Source of the DNA: DYRG01 sp041161065
Lineage (GTDB): Bacteria > Pseudomonadota > Gammaproteobacteria > Beggiatoales > Beggiatoaceae
Direction of reading: 5' to 3'
DNA length: 61,352 bases
Assembly: GCA_041161065.1 (NCBI GenBank)
Contig: JBEAVE010000031.1
Location: forward strand, 1-61,352
Below the pieces are notes generated by a model. It made no database searches and was not told the origin of the DNA. It saw nothing but the letters and a program-made list of their open reading frames with translations. The stretch's first letter is position 1; each line of letters starts with the position of its first letter. Shown one piece after another: positions 26,484 to 34,602 of this stretch. The position numbers and the translations under genes were made by a program.

Positions 26484-27525
26484 GATAGGGGCGGCTTAAT
26501 TCGTGAACGGCATCGACCAATGCCAAGACATTTTCTGGGTCAATATTAGGGTGAATGCCGTGCCCTAAATTAAAAATGTGTCCGCTGCCTTTTCCAAAAT
26601 CTGCTAATAAATCAGCCACTTCCGCGCGAATTTTATCAGGATTGGCATACAACATTGATGGATCGAGATTGCCTTGCAACGCCACTTTATCGCCCACTCG
26701 TCGCCGCGCGTCGCCCAACTCGGTTTGCCAATCTAAACCCATTGCAGAACAACCACTTGCCGCGATTTCTTCCAACCACGCGCCGCCACCTTTTGTAAAT
26801 AAAATCACCGGCACGTCATTTTTGGGTAATGAGTCGACAATTTTTTGCATATAAGTCAATGAAAAGGTTAAATAATCTTTTTTCGTTAATACGCCGCCCC
26901 AAGTATCAAAAATCATCACGGCTTGCGCGCCGGCGGAAATTTGTGCCTGTAAATAAATACTGACCGATTGTGCGAGAACATCCAAAAGTTGATGCGCGGC
27001 GGCGGGCTCGTTATAAATTAAGGCTTTGATTTTAGAGAAGGTTTTAGTGCTTCCGCCCTCAACCATGTAGGTTGCCAATGTCCAAGGGCTGCCCGAAAAA
27101 CCAATCAACGGCACGCGACCATTTAATTCACGACGAATTAATCGAACCGCGTCCATCACATATTTCAATTCGCGCTCGGGATCGGGGACGGTAAGTTGTT
27201 GAATATCAGCAAAATTTTTAATAGGGCGTTCAAATTGCGGACCTTCGCCTTCGTTAAAATACAAACCCAACCCCATTGCATCAGGAATGGTCAAAATATC
27301 TGAAAACAAAATCGCCGCGTCCAGTTTGAAGCGCGCCAACGGTTGCAATGTGACTTCGCAGGCTAAGTCGGGATTTTGACAAAGAGCCATAAAATTACCC
27401 GCTTTGGCGCGCGTTGCACGATATTCTGGCAAATAACGCCCCGCCTGACGCATTAACCAAATCGGTGTATAATCAACGGTTTGGCGTTTCAACGCTCTTA
27501 AAAAGCAATCGTTTTTTAATTCCAT
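26470..27525 (-). CDS. hemE: Uroporphyrinogen decarboxylase
   Basis: HemE removes four carboxyl groups from uroporphyrinogen III to give coproporphyrinogen III in haem synthesis. The ATG at 27525 (MELKNDCFLRALKRQTVDYT) matches the family start; ten codons further upstream are in frame but unsupported. The 351-residue enzyme carries IWLMRQAGRYLPEYR (substrate-binding Arg), ILFSDILTIPDAMG (Asp of the active site), GFSGSPWTLATYMVEGG and FNLGHGIHPNIDPENV. It is the first gene of the long reverse block and is divergent from the PPi-phosphofructokinase gene across 252 bp. Confidence 0.97.
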   Translation of the reverse strand: MELKNDCFLRALKRQTVDYTPIWLMRQAGRYLPEYRATRAKAGNFMALCQNPDLACEVTLQPLARFKLDAAILFSDILTIPDAMGLGLYFNEGEGPQFERPIKNFADIQQLTVPDPERELKYVMDAVRLIRRELNGRVPLIGFSGSPWTLATYMVEGGSTKTFSKIKALIYNEPAAAHQLLDVLAQSVSIYLQAQISAGAQAVMIFDTWGGVLTKKDYLTFSLTYMQKIVDSLPKNDVPVILFTKGGGAWLEEIAASGCSAMGLDWQTELGDARRRVGDKVALQGNLDPSMLYANPDKIRAEVADLLADFGKGSGHIFNLGHGIHPNIDPENVLALVDAVHELSRPYHATT

Positions 27526-27777
27526 GTTGCTAAACTCAAAAAAAATTCTTGGCATTATAAGGCATTTCAGGCGACTATAAAATAGGTGATTGATTACAAT
27601 CTTTAAGAAAAGTTTCAGTATTTTCTCTCATAAACTATTTGTGGAGAAATCGTTTTATTCAAAGATCGCTGGTTTCGAATCGGGTGGTTTTTCTCTTTCA
27701 AATAAAACAAAAGATCATGCCTGTTAAATTATATGATAAAATAATTTCTTTTAATCAATAACATAAGGAGACTTTCT

Positions 27778-29034
27778 ATGGCTAAAAATGCCTTTTATGC
27801 ACAATCGGGTGGCGTGACCGCCGTCATCAACGCATCGGCTTGCGGCGTTATCGAAACCGCGCGCCAACATAAAGACCAAATCGCCAACGTCTACGCAGGC
27901 AGAAACGGCATTATCGGCGCATTAACCGAAGATTTAATCGATACCAGCCAAGAATCCGATGCTGCCATCGCCGCTTTGCGCCACACCCCGTCGGGCGGAT
28001 TCGGATCGTGCCGCTACAAAATGAAATCCCTCGAAGCCAATCGCGCTGAATACGAACGTTTGATCGAAGTCTTCAAAGCCCATGATATTGGGTACTTTTT
28101 TTACAACGGCGGCGGCGATTCCGCAGACACTTGCTTAAAAGTATCACAACTCTCTGATTCAATGGGATTTCCCATTCAAGCGATTCACGTTCCCAAAACC
28201 GTCGACAACGATTTACCGATCACCGACACCTGCCCGGGTTTTGGTTCAGTGGCGAAATACATCGCGGTTTCTACTTTAGAAGCAAGTTTCGACGTGCGTT
28301 CAATGGCGAAAACATCGACTAAGATTTTTGTTATCGAAGTGATGGGCAGACACGCGGGTTGGATTGCAGCGGCGGGCGGATTAGTTTCTGATCATAACAT
28401 TCCAGTGGTCATTTTATTTCCAGAAATCAAATTCGACAAAGAAAAATTCCTCGCTGAAGTGAAAGCAAAAGTAGAGAAATTTGATTTCTGCACGGTGGTA
28501 GTTTCTGAAGGTGCAAAAAACCCCGACGGATCATTTCTCGCTGAGCAAGGAACGCGCGATGCCTTTGGTCATGCACAATTAGGTGGTGCTGCACCGGTTG
28601 TGGCAAATATGATTAAAGAAGCCTTAGGTTACAAATTCCACTGGGCAGTCGCGGATTATTTGCAACGTGCGGCGCGTCATTTAGCGTCAAAAACTGATGT
28701 AGATCAAGCGTATGCAATGGGTAAAGCGGGTGTTGAATTAGCATTGCAAGGGAAGAACTCGATGATGCCCACGATTGTAAGAAAATCTAATTCTCCTTAT
28801 GTTTGGGAAGTGGGTGCTGCGCCTTTGTCTGAGGTTGCAAATGTTGAGAAAATGATGCCGAGAGATTTTATTTCTGACGATGGTTTTGGTATTACACAAG
28901 CCTGTAAAGATTATTTAATTCCTTTAATTCAAGGTGAAGACCCACCTCCTTATAAGAACGGTATGCCAGACTATGTTACTTTACAAAATGTTGCAGTGCC
29001 TAAAAAATGCAGTCCTTTTGAATTGAAGAAATAA
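27778..29034 (+). CDS. pfp: Pyrophosphate-dependent 6-phosphofructokinase
   Basis: It interconverts fructose-6-phosphate plus PPi with fructose-1,6-bisphosphate plus Pi, reversibly. Two signature sites show PPi rather than ATP use: GGGDSADT (111-118), with Asp114 where ATP-PFK has Gly, and PKTVDNDL (139-146), with Lys140 where ATP-PFK has Gly. The substrate motif EVMGRHAGWIAAAGG is intact. The 418 residues suit the monomer-type PFP. Codons in the first half are GC-rich and regular, which suggests high expression. The ATAAGGAG site precedes the ATG. It is monocistronic, followed at once by repeat copy 2. It pairs functionally with ppdK at 34603. Confidence 0.93.
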   Translation: MAKNAFYAQSGGVTAVINASACGVIETARQHKDQIANVYAGRNGIIGALTEDLIDTSQESDAAIAALRHTPSGGFGSCRYKMKSLEANRAEYERLIEVFKAHDIGYFFYNGGGDSADTCLKVSQLSDSMGFPIQAIHVPKTVDNDLPITDTCPGFGSVAKYIAVSTLEASFDVRSMAKTSTKIFVIEVMGRHAGWIAAAGGLVSDHNIPVVILFPEIKFDKEKFLAEVKAKVEKFDFCTVVVSEGAKNPDGSFLAEQGTRDAFGHAQLGGAAPVVANMIKEALGYKFHWAVADYLQRAARHLASKTDVDQAYAMGKAGVELALQGKNSMMPTIVRKSNSPYVWEVGAAPLSEVANVEKMMPRDFISDDGFGITQACKDYLIPLIQGEDPPPYKNGMPDYVTLQNVAVPKKCSPFELKK

Positions 29035-29042
29035 CCTTTTGG

Positions 29043-29114
29043 GGTAGTGATCAAAATAACAGATTATTTTATAAGAAATCTTGTATTTTTAGCCCGTTAA
29101 TATTGATTGCTACC
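29043..29114. repeat. Intergenic palindromic repeat, copy 2 of 6 (degenerate)
   Basis: Left end GGTAGTGATCAA is intact; right end reads TTGATTGCTACC. The core is shortened to about 72 bp in total and diverged. It begins nine bases after the pfp stop codon. Confidence 0.7.
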
Positions 29115-29194
29115 TCAAGAGTTTTTTGTCACTTCTTTGTCATGAAATTGCGCAAAAATGGTTTTACTTCAAAACGTGAGCAAAGGAGAAAAAA

Positions 29195-29584
29195 ATGAAT
29201 CGCATGATGTTGGCGCACCGCTTTGCACCTTTATTAGCACAGTCCGCATTACAAGCCGTTGATCTGTGGGAAAAAACCGATGCCATTGAACAATTATTGT
29301 GCACACATTTCAATCAATTACCACAATGCCATCAACTTTATATTGCGGATAGAAACGGCAAACAAGTCAGCGCAACCATTTCTGCTAATCAACCCGATCG
29401 GCGTTATCAAGGAACTTTCTTATCGTCAAGACCTTACGCAGATATGCTCTATCCAAAGCGACATTTAGCATTATCCTCTATTTATCAGCATCATAAAACG
29501 TCGAAACCTTGTTTAACAGCATTGCAACCCATTTGGGATCGCCAACGTTTCTTGGGATTTCTAGCAGCGGATTTTAACGCTTAA
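29195..29584 (+). CDS. Stand-alone PDC/Cache-like sensor domain protein
   Basis: This 129-residue protein resembles a single PDC (Cache-type) ligand-sensing domain: an N-terminal helix, then YIADRNGKQVSATISANQ, RRYQGTFLSSRPYADMLYPK, LSSIYQHHKTSKPCLTALQP and FLGFLAADF, as in the sensor part of chemoreceptors and diguanylate cyclases. No membrane span, kinase or cyclase domain is attached, so it would be a soluble binding protein with an unknown partner. A GGAG ribosome site precedes the ATG. It is isolated between pfp and the reverse galT gene. Confidence 0.7.
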   Translation: MNRMMLAHRFAPLLAQSALQAVDLWEKTDAIEQLLCTHFNQLPQCHQLYIADRNGKQVSATISANQPDRRYQGTFLSSRPYADMLYPKRHLALSSIYQHHKTSKPCLTALQPIWDRQRFLGFLAADFNA

Positions 29585-29784
29585 AAATGTATTTGAACAA
29601 AACCCACGTCTACCTTTAAAAAACGCCTTTCTTTTTATTAGGTAATCTACTACACAAGAAATGGCGCAATAATTAAAATCTTTCTCCCCTAAGCAATTTA
29701 GAGAATGAAATGTTGAATTTACAGTTCAACCGACGAGGGCTTATTAAATTGTAATGGCTAATAAAATCAAATTTTATCAAATAG

Positions 29785-30870
29785 TTACAATTGAACGGCA
29801 CGAAGTTGATCGGCGGCTTGTTCGGGGCTAATGGTATTCACCGACAAACCCGCGCCTAATTCAAAACCGGTTGGAATACTAGTACGCGGACAGATTTCTA
29901 AATGCCAATGATAACTCGCGTTGCAATCTTGATATTCTTTACCGTGTGGTTGAGTATGCAAGAAATAATTATATTGCGCCCCACCAATCACTGCATCTAA
30001 TCTTGCCATTGAACGTTGCAATACGTTGGCGAAATCTTCTAAATCCTCATTTGAAACCTGCATGAAATCCGCTTGATGATGTAATGGTAAAATGTGAATT
30101 TCCCATTCAAAACGACTCGCAAAGGGTTTTATCGCAATGAATTTTTTACCTTTTTCGATAACATATTGCCCGACATTTATTTTACGGCGCACCGATCCAG
30201 AACTCCGATCATAAATAGTCGCTTCAAATGTCAGTGCTTCATCAATTAACGAACAAAAAATGCAATGATGGTTCTTTGCAAAATAATTACGGCTATTTTC
30301 AACTTCGTCGTGAACATTTTGAGGAACAACTGGCATTGCAATAATTTGGCTGTGGGTGTGAGGAATGCTTGCGCCGGCGGCGGGACCAAAATTTTTAAAG
30401 GCTAAAACGTATTTCAAACGTGGATCACTTTCATATAACGTTTGCATTCTATCGCGGTAGGTTTGAAATAAAATAGCCAAATGATCAACCGACATTTCAA
30501 ATACTGCAATCCCATGATTTTGATGATCAATGATGACTTCATGGCGACCATAACCATCAATAGTTTGTTGTAATCCAAAGGTTAAATTCGCATCGCTGCG
30601 ATCATCGCCGAGAACGGGATAAAGATTTTCTACCATTCTGATTTCCCAATTTGTTTCGTTGGGAATGGTCAAAATCGCGGGAGGAGTTTTGTGTTCATTT
30701 CCTCGACAAAACGGGCAGGTTTCCACGTGAGAACGGGTATCTCGCGGGACGAGTTCTTCGGCTTTTTTGGGGCGCATACTGCGGGCGGTGGCGACCAAAA
30801 CAGATTCAGAAGGGATAATCGGGTTGATGCGGATTTCGCGAACGCTGGGCGGGTTGCTGGCATGATCCAT
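29785..30870 (-). CDS. galT: GalT-family nucleotidyltransferase (galactose-1-phosphate uridylyltransferase-like)
   Basis: A 361-residue HIT-superfamily enzyme of the GalT type. Zinc-site cysteines CPFC (52-55), the nucleotide-binding VENLYPVL and GYGRHEVIIDHQNH, and the catalytic HTHSQ motif (in ASIPHTHSQIIAMP) are present; a second CIFC pair follows. The nucleophilic His has Thr in place of the usual Pro (HPHxQ). No galK, galE or galM is nearby. In sulfur oxidisers a GalT homologue acts as adenylylsulfate:phosphate adenylyltransferase, so that role is a real alternative; sequence alone does not decide. Confidence 0.8.
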   Translation of the reverse strand: MDHASNPPSVREIRINPIIPSESVLVATARSMRPKKAEELVPRDTRSHVETCPFCRGNEHKTPPAILTIPNETNWEIRMVENLYPVLGDDRSDANLTFGLQQTIDGYGRHEVIIDHQNHGIAVFEMSVDHLAILFQTYRDRMQTLYESDPRLKYVLAFKNFGPAAGASIPHTHSQIIAMPVVPQNVHDEVENSRNYFAKNHHCIFCSLIDEALTFEATIYDRSSGSVRRKINVGQYVIEKGKKFIAIKPFASRFEWEIHILPLHHQADFMQVSNEDLEDFANVLQRSMARLDAVIGGAQYNYFLHTQPHGKEYQDCNASYHWHLEICPRTSIPTGFELGAGLSVNTISPEQAADQLRAVQL

Positions 30871-31010
30871 GAGTAGTTTTCCTTTGGCATTTTAATGTAT
30901 GTGAAAATACTAAAATACTCGATTTGCCCAAGAAAAGCGAAAATAACGCACTAATGTGTAAATAAAATCTTTGTATTATCCAACAATTCACAACGATCAG
31001 CCGAATTTGT

Positions 31011-31020
31011 GGTATATAAT
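31011..31020 (+). promoter_or_regulatory. Possible extended -10 promoter for the MBL-fold gene
   Basis: TGGTATATAAT carries TG one base before TATATA/TATAAT, about 38 bases before the start at 31058. No convincing -35 is visible at the usual distance. Confidence 0.35.
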
Positions 31021-31057
31021 TCTATTATTCAGAAATAAACAGCGGCAGGGGTTCACG

Positions 31058-32101
31058 ATGAAAATAACCGCAATTGGTGTTAATTCTGCTTTTGCAACAG
31101 GTAATTACGAAGCAACCGTTACCGTCGCAGAAGTCCAGACTTTATTTGCGGAATTGCTTAAAACACCCGAAGCAAAACAACTTTCAAATACTCAAATTCA
31201 ACAGCGTCTTGAAAAACTCGCTCAAATGCGGTTGCTCCCTAAATGGCAATCCAATTTTCTTATCGAATTTGATACCATCGGCAAACGCGGCACGAAACCT
31301 TATCGTTTATTGGTAGACGTAGGTGGCGACGTGCGACACGCCTTAAAAGGCATCGGGTTATCTTCTACCGATATCGACGGTGTCTACATTTCTCATCCTC
31401 ACGCCGATCATATTGGAGGTATGGAATACGTTGCTCTCACAAGTATCTTTAATCCGTTTTACACGCCAGAAAAGAAAAAGTGGCTCGGCGATCAGTTTAT
31501 TGCAGATAAATTGTTCTTAGAACAACGTTTGTGGGCTTATCCGCCTTCTAATGCAAAACCCGATTTGTTTGTGCATAGAAAAGTCTTAGAACCGCTTGAA
31601 AGAGCCATCGGTCCCGGATTGGATACCTTGCAAGGCGTGCCAGATGTTACAATTCATACCTATTTTGATGTGCATTTGCTCGGAAAAAAAGAAAACGGTT
31701 TAACCAGTAGTCATATATTTCAAGATGGAAACAGTGGCGAGTGGAAAATGATTCCAGTATTTGCCATGCACGTGATTTCAAGTTCAGAGGAAATGGCAAG
31801 TTATGGGATTTGTTTAGAGCATTCTAGCGGCTACAATGTTCTTATGCCCACCGATACTCAACACATGATTCCCAAACAATTAGAACCTTATTACAAACGC
31901 GCTAATCGAATTTATATGGATTGTGAAACAAGTCCTTTCCCATCAGGTGTCCACCCGCACGTTTCAAATCTCATTAATGATATGTCGCCAGAAATCCAAA
32001 AGAAATGCTTGCTTTATCATTATGATGGTTATCCAGAAGTGCCTGAAAATATGTTTTTTGGGATTTTGAAAACAGGCGATAGTCACAACTACCCAGAGTA
32101 A
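31058..32101 (+). CDS. Metallo-beta-lactamase-fold hydrolase of unknown substrate
   Basis: A 347-residue MBL-fold enzyme. The metal motif SHPHADHIGGMEY lies about 110-122 residues in, with preceding Asp in LLVDVGGDVRHAL; later ligands sit in FAMHVISSSEEMASYG (His) and LMPTDTQH (Asp). An N-terminal helical insertion separates the first strands from the metal site, and a long insertion follows it. The C-terminal LLYHYDGYPE supplies a possible last His. This layout resembles RNase Z/cyclic phosphodiesterase-type proteins. The ATG at 31058 (MKITAIGVNSAF) has a GGCAGGGG site. mazG follows two bases after its stop codon. Confidence 0.8.
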   Translation: MKITAIGVNSAFATGNYEATVTVAEVQTLFAELLKTPEAKQLSNTQIQQRLEKLAQMRLLPKWQSNFLIEFDTIGKRGTKPYRLLVDVGGDVRHALKGIGLSSTDIDGVYISHPHADHIGGMEYVALTSIFNPFYTPEKKKWLGDQFIADKLFLEQRLWAYPPSNAKPDLFVHRKVLEPLERAIGPGLDTLQGVPDVTIHTYFDVHLLGKKENGLTSSHIFQDGNSGEWKMIPVFAMHVISSSEEMASYGICLEHSSGYNVLMPTDTQHMIPKQLEPYYKRANRIYMDCETSPFPSGVHPHVSNLINDMSPEIQKKCLLYHYDGYPEVPENMFFGILKTGDSHNYPE

Positions 32102-32103
32102 TC

Positions 32104-32886
32104 ATGCAAACCGTTTCAAATACCCCCGATCAAGCATTTCTCCGTTTATTAGAAATTATGAATGAATTGCGTGAGAAATGTCCTTGGGATAAAGTCCAAA
32201 CGTGGGAATCATTGCGACATTTGACAATCGAAGAAACTTACGAATTGTCCGATGCAATTTTAGATAACAATATTGCTGAAATTAAGAAAGAACTTGGTGA
32301 TGTTTTATTGCATATTGTTTTCTATGCTAAAATTGGCTCTGAACATTTGCATTTTGATATAACAGAAGTGATTAATTTGGTTTGTGAAAAGCTAATTTTT
32401 CGTCACCCGCACGTTTTTGGAAATACCGTTGTAGAAAATGCGCAAACGGTAAAACAAAATTGGGAGAAACGCAAATTACAAGAAAAGGATAGCAATCAAA
32501 GTATGTTATCGGGTGTGCCTAACTCGTTGCCTGCGCTGATTAAAGCATGGCGAATTCAACAAAAAGCGCAGGGTGTAGGTTTTGATTGGGAAAATAAGGA
32601 TCAAGTTTTTGAGAAAATTCAGGAAGAAATCGCTGAATTTCATCAAGCAACTGATGAACTAAAAAAAGAGGAAGAGTTTGGTGATTTGTTGTTTTCATTG
32701 GTTAATTATGCGCGTTTTATCGATATTGAACCAGAAACCGCTTTAGAAAAAGCCAATCGTAAATTTATTCGCCGTTTTCAAACAATGGAAAAAATGATTT
32801 TAGCCGATCACAAATCATTACAAAATCTATCTTTAAGTGAAATGGATTATTATTGGAATCAAATAAAAAAAGGAGAACAAAAATGA
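32104..32886 (+). CDS. mazG: Nucleoside triphosphate pyrophosphohydrolase MazG
   Basis: MazG hydrolyses (d)NTPs, including damaged ones, to the monophosphate and PPi, and affects ppGpp levels. The 260 residues match the two-domain enterobacterial type (263). N-terminal domain: LREKCPWDKVQTWESLRHLT, then the metal site EETYELSDAI and KKELGDVLLHIVFYA. Second domain: VGFDWENKDQVFEKIQEEIAEF and EEFGDLLFSLVNYARF. The gene follows the MBL-fold gene by two bases and overlaps the Uma2 gene by four (ATGA), so all three are probably co-transcribed. Confidence 0.95.
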   Translation: MQTVSNTPDQAFLRLLEIMNELREKCPWDKVQTWESLRHLTIEETYELSDAILDNNIAEIKKELGDVLLHIVFYAKIGSEHLHFDITEVINLVCEKLIFRHPHVFGNTVVENAQTVKQNWEKRKLQEKDSNQSMLSGVPNSLPALIKAWRIQQKAQGVGFDWENKDQVFEKIQEEIAEFHQATDELKKEEEFGDLLFSLVNYARFIDIEPETALEKANRKFIRRFQTMEKMILADHKSLQNLSLSEMDYYWNQIKKGEQK

Positions 32887-33461
32887 GTGCATTAGCACAA
32901 ACAAAATCTTATTTAACACCTGAAGAATATTTAACTTTTGAACGTGAATGTGTTGAACAAAAACACGAATATTTTGAGGGAGAAATCTTTGCAATGAGTG
33001 GTGCAAGTTATCGCCACAATTTGATTTCTGCTTCTATTGGAAGAGTACTGAATAATCAATTTTTGGGGCGCAACTGTAATGCTGTATCAAGCGATCTCCG
33101 AGTTAAAATAAATGAAACGGGATTATATACTTATCCTGATGTTATTGTTGTTTGTGGAGAACCCGAATTTGAAGATCAAGTATTTGATACATTATTAAAC
33201 CCTGTTATTATCATTGAAATACTGTCTAAAAATACAGAGAATTATGATCGGGGTAAGAAATTTGAGCATTATCGTCTAATTGATTCATTGCAAGAGTATT
33301 TGTTGATTTCTCAAGAAAAGCCTTATATTGAACACTTTCAACGCCAAGATAATAAAATTTGGACATTTCGAGATTATACTTTACCTGAGGAAATGATTGT
33401 TTTATCCTCGATAAATGCTCAGTTAGTTCTAATGGATATTTACGCAAAAATTACATTTTAA
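32883..33461 (+). CDS. Uma2 family endonuclease-like protein
   Basis: A 192-residue Uma2 (DUF820) protein with a PD-(D/E)XK-like fold. YLTPEEYLTFERECVEQKHEYFEG and the His45 region open the domain; Asp86 (TYPDVIVV) and Glu112 (IIIEILSKNTE) are the metal-site residues, and the family position after EILS carries Lys116 and Thr118. DRGKKFEHYR and LQEYLLIS are typical. The family is heavily expanded in filamentous bacteria and its role is unresolved. The ATG at 32883 overlaps the mazG stop codon, so translation depends on upstream genes. The next gene is another nuclease-fold protein. Confidence 0.88.
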   Translation: MSALAQTKSYLTPEEYLTFERECVEQKHEYFEGEIFAMSGASYRHNLISASIGRVLNNQFLGRNCNAVSSDLRVKINETGLYTYPDVIVVCGEPEFEDQVFDTLLNPVIIIEILSKNTENYDRGKKFEHYRLIDSLQEYLLISQEKPYIEHFQRQDNKIWTFRDYTLPEEMIVLSSINAQLVLMDIYAKITF

Positions 33462-33479
33462 CCAAAGAGGAGAAAGTAA

Positions 33480-34574
33480 ATGGACTTAATTGATCAACTA
33501 AAAGCATTATCTTCAAAAGTTTTAAAGCAAAAAGACCTTATTCAAACCGAAGAAGCCACGAAGAATGCGTTTGTGATGCCGTTTATTGCGGCATTAGGTT
33601 ATAATGTTTTTGATCCAACGGAAGTTACGCCTGAATTATCTGCCGATGTGGGTGTGAAAAAAGGTGAGAAAGTAGATTACGCTATTTTAAAGGACAACAA
33701 ACCCATTATATTATTTGAGTGCAAATGGTGTGGAAGTAGTTTAGACCAAGAACATTTCTCACAATTATGTCGGTATTTTACAAATACAGAAGCACGTTTT
33801 GGGATTTTAACAAATGGGATTGCATATCGTTTTTATACGGATTCGGAAGAACCCAATAAAATGGATAATAAACCCTTTTTAGAAGTTAATATGCTAGATA
33901 TAAAAGAATCATTAGTTGATGATTTGAAAAAATTTACTAAAGCGGCATTTAATTTAGAGGAAACACTTAATTCTGCCATTGAACTAAGATATATGAAAGA
34001 AATTAAGCAAGTTTTATCTGATGAATTAAATAATCCGTCTGAAAGTCTCGTTAAGTTCTTTACTTCAAAGGTCTACACAGGACGCTTATCTCAGGCGGTT
34101 AAACAACAATTTACAGATTTGACAAAAAAAGCCCTTAATCAATTTATTCATGAACGGATTAACGAACGTTTAAAATCGGCGTTATCTTCAGAAGAAACAG
34201 CCCAAACAATTCCTGCGTCCATTCAACAACCTATTGTTCAAGAAATAGTTTCTGAAACGCCAGAAAATAAAATTGTTACAACGCAGGAAGAATGGGAGGG
34301 TTTTTATATTGTTAAAGCAATTTTAAGAAAAACCATTGATGTTAGTCGAGTTGTTATGAAAGATACGATTGGATACTGTGGAATTCTTTTAGATGGTAAT
34401 GTGAGAAAACCGATTTGTCGATTGTATTTTAATAATACCAATAAAAAGAGTTTAGCTTTATTTGATGTTGATAAAAAAGAAGATAAGGTTGCTATTGCAG
34501 AATTAAATGATATGTACCACTATGCAGAACGCATTCAAAATACCATTTCATTATACGATCAACAAGCTAAGTAG
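33480..34574 (+). CDS. Stand-alone restriction-endonuclease-like (HsdR N-terminal type) protein
   Basis: A 364-residue protein with an N-terminal PD-(D/E)XK nuclease domain: Asp66 (KVDYAILKDN), Glu80 and Lys82 (ILFECKW) form the metal site, followed by YFTNTEARFGILTNGIAYRFYTD, as in the N-terminal domain of type I restriction subunits. There is no helicase. A helical middle (about 130-240) leads to a C-terminal domain (IVKAILRKTIDVSRVVMKDT; RKPICRLYFNN). Such proteins are often annotated as type I restriction endonuclease, but their function is unproven. It follows the Uma2 gene by 18 bp behind a GAGGAG site. Confidence 0.8.
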   Translation: MDLIDQLKALSSKVLKQKDLIQTEEATKNAFVMPFIAALGYNVFDPTEVTPELSADVGVKKGEKVDYAILKDNKPIILFECKWCGSSLDQEHFSQLCRYFTNTEARFGILTNGIAYRFYTDSEEPNKMDNKPFLEVNMLDIKESLVDDLKKFTKAAFNLEETLNSAIELRYMKEIKQVLSDELNNPSESLVKFFTSKVYTGRLSQAVKQQFTDLTKKALNQFIHERINERLKSALSSEETAQTIPASIQQPIVQEIVSETPENKIVTTQEEWEGFYIVKAILRKTIDVSRVVMKDTIGYCGILLDGNVRKPICRLYFNNTNKKSLALFDVDKKEDKVAIAELNDMYHYAERIQNTISLYDQQAK

Positions 34575-34602
34575 TCACATAAACCATTTCATGGAGGATA
34601 AA

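Noticed and set aside
34507..34602. Upstream start for ppdK
   Set aside because: It lies inside the preceding nuclease gene; the ATG at 34603 has a GGAGG site and the conserved N-terminus.
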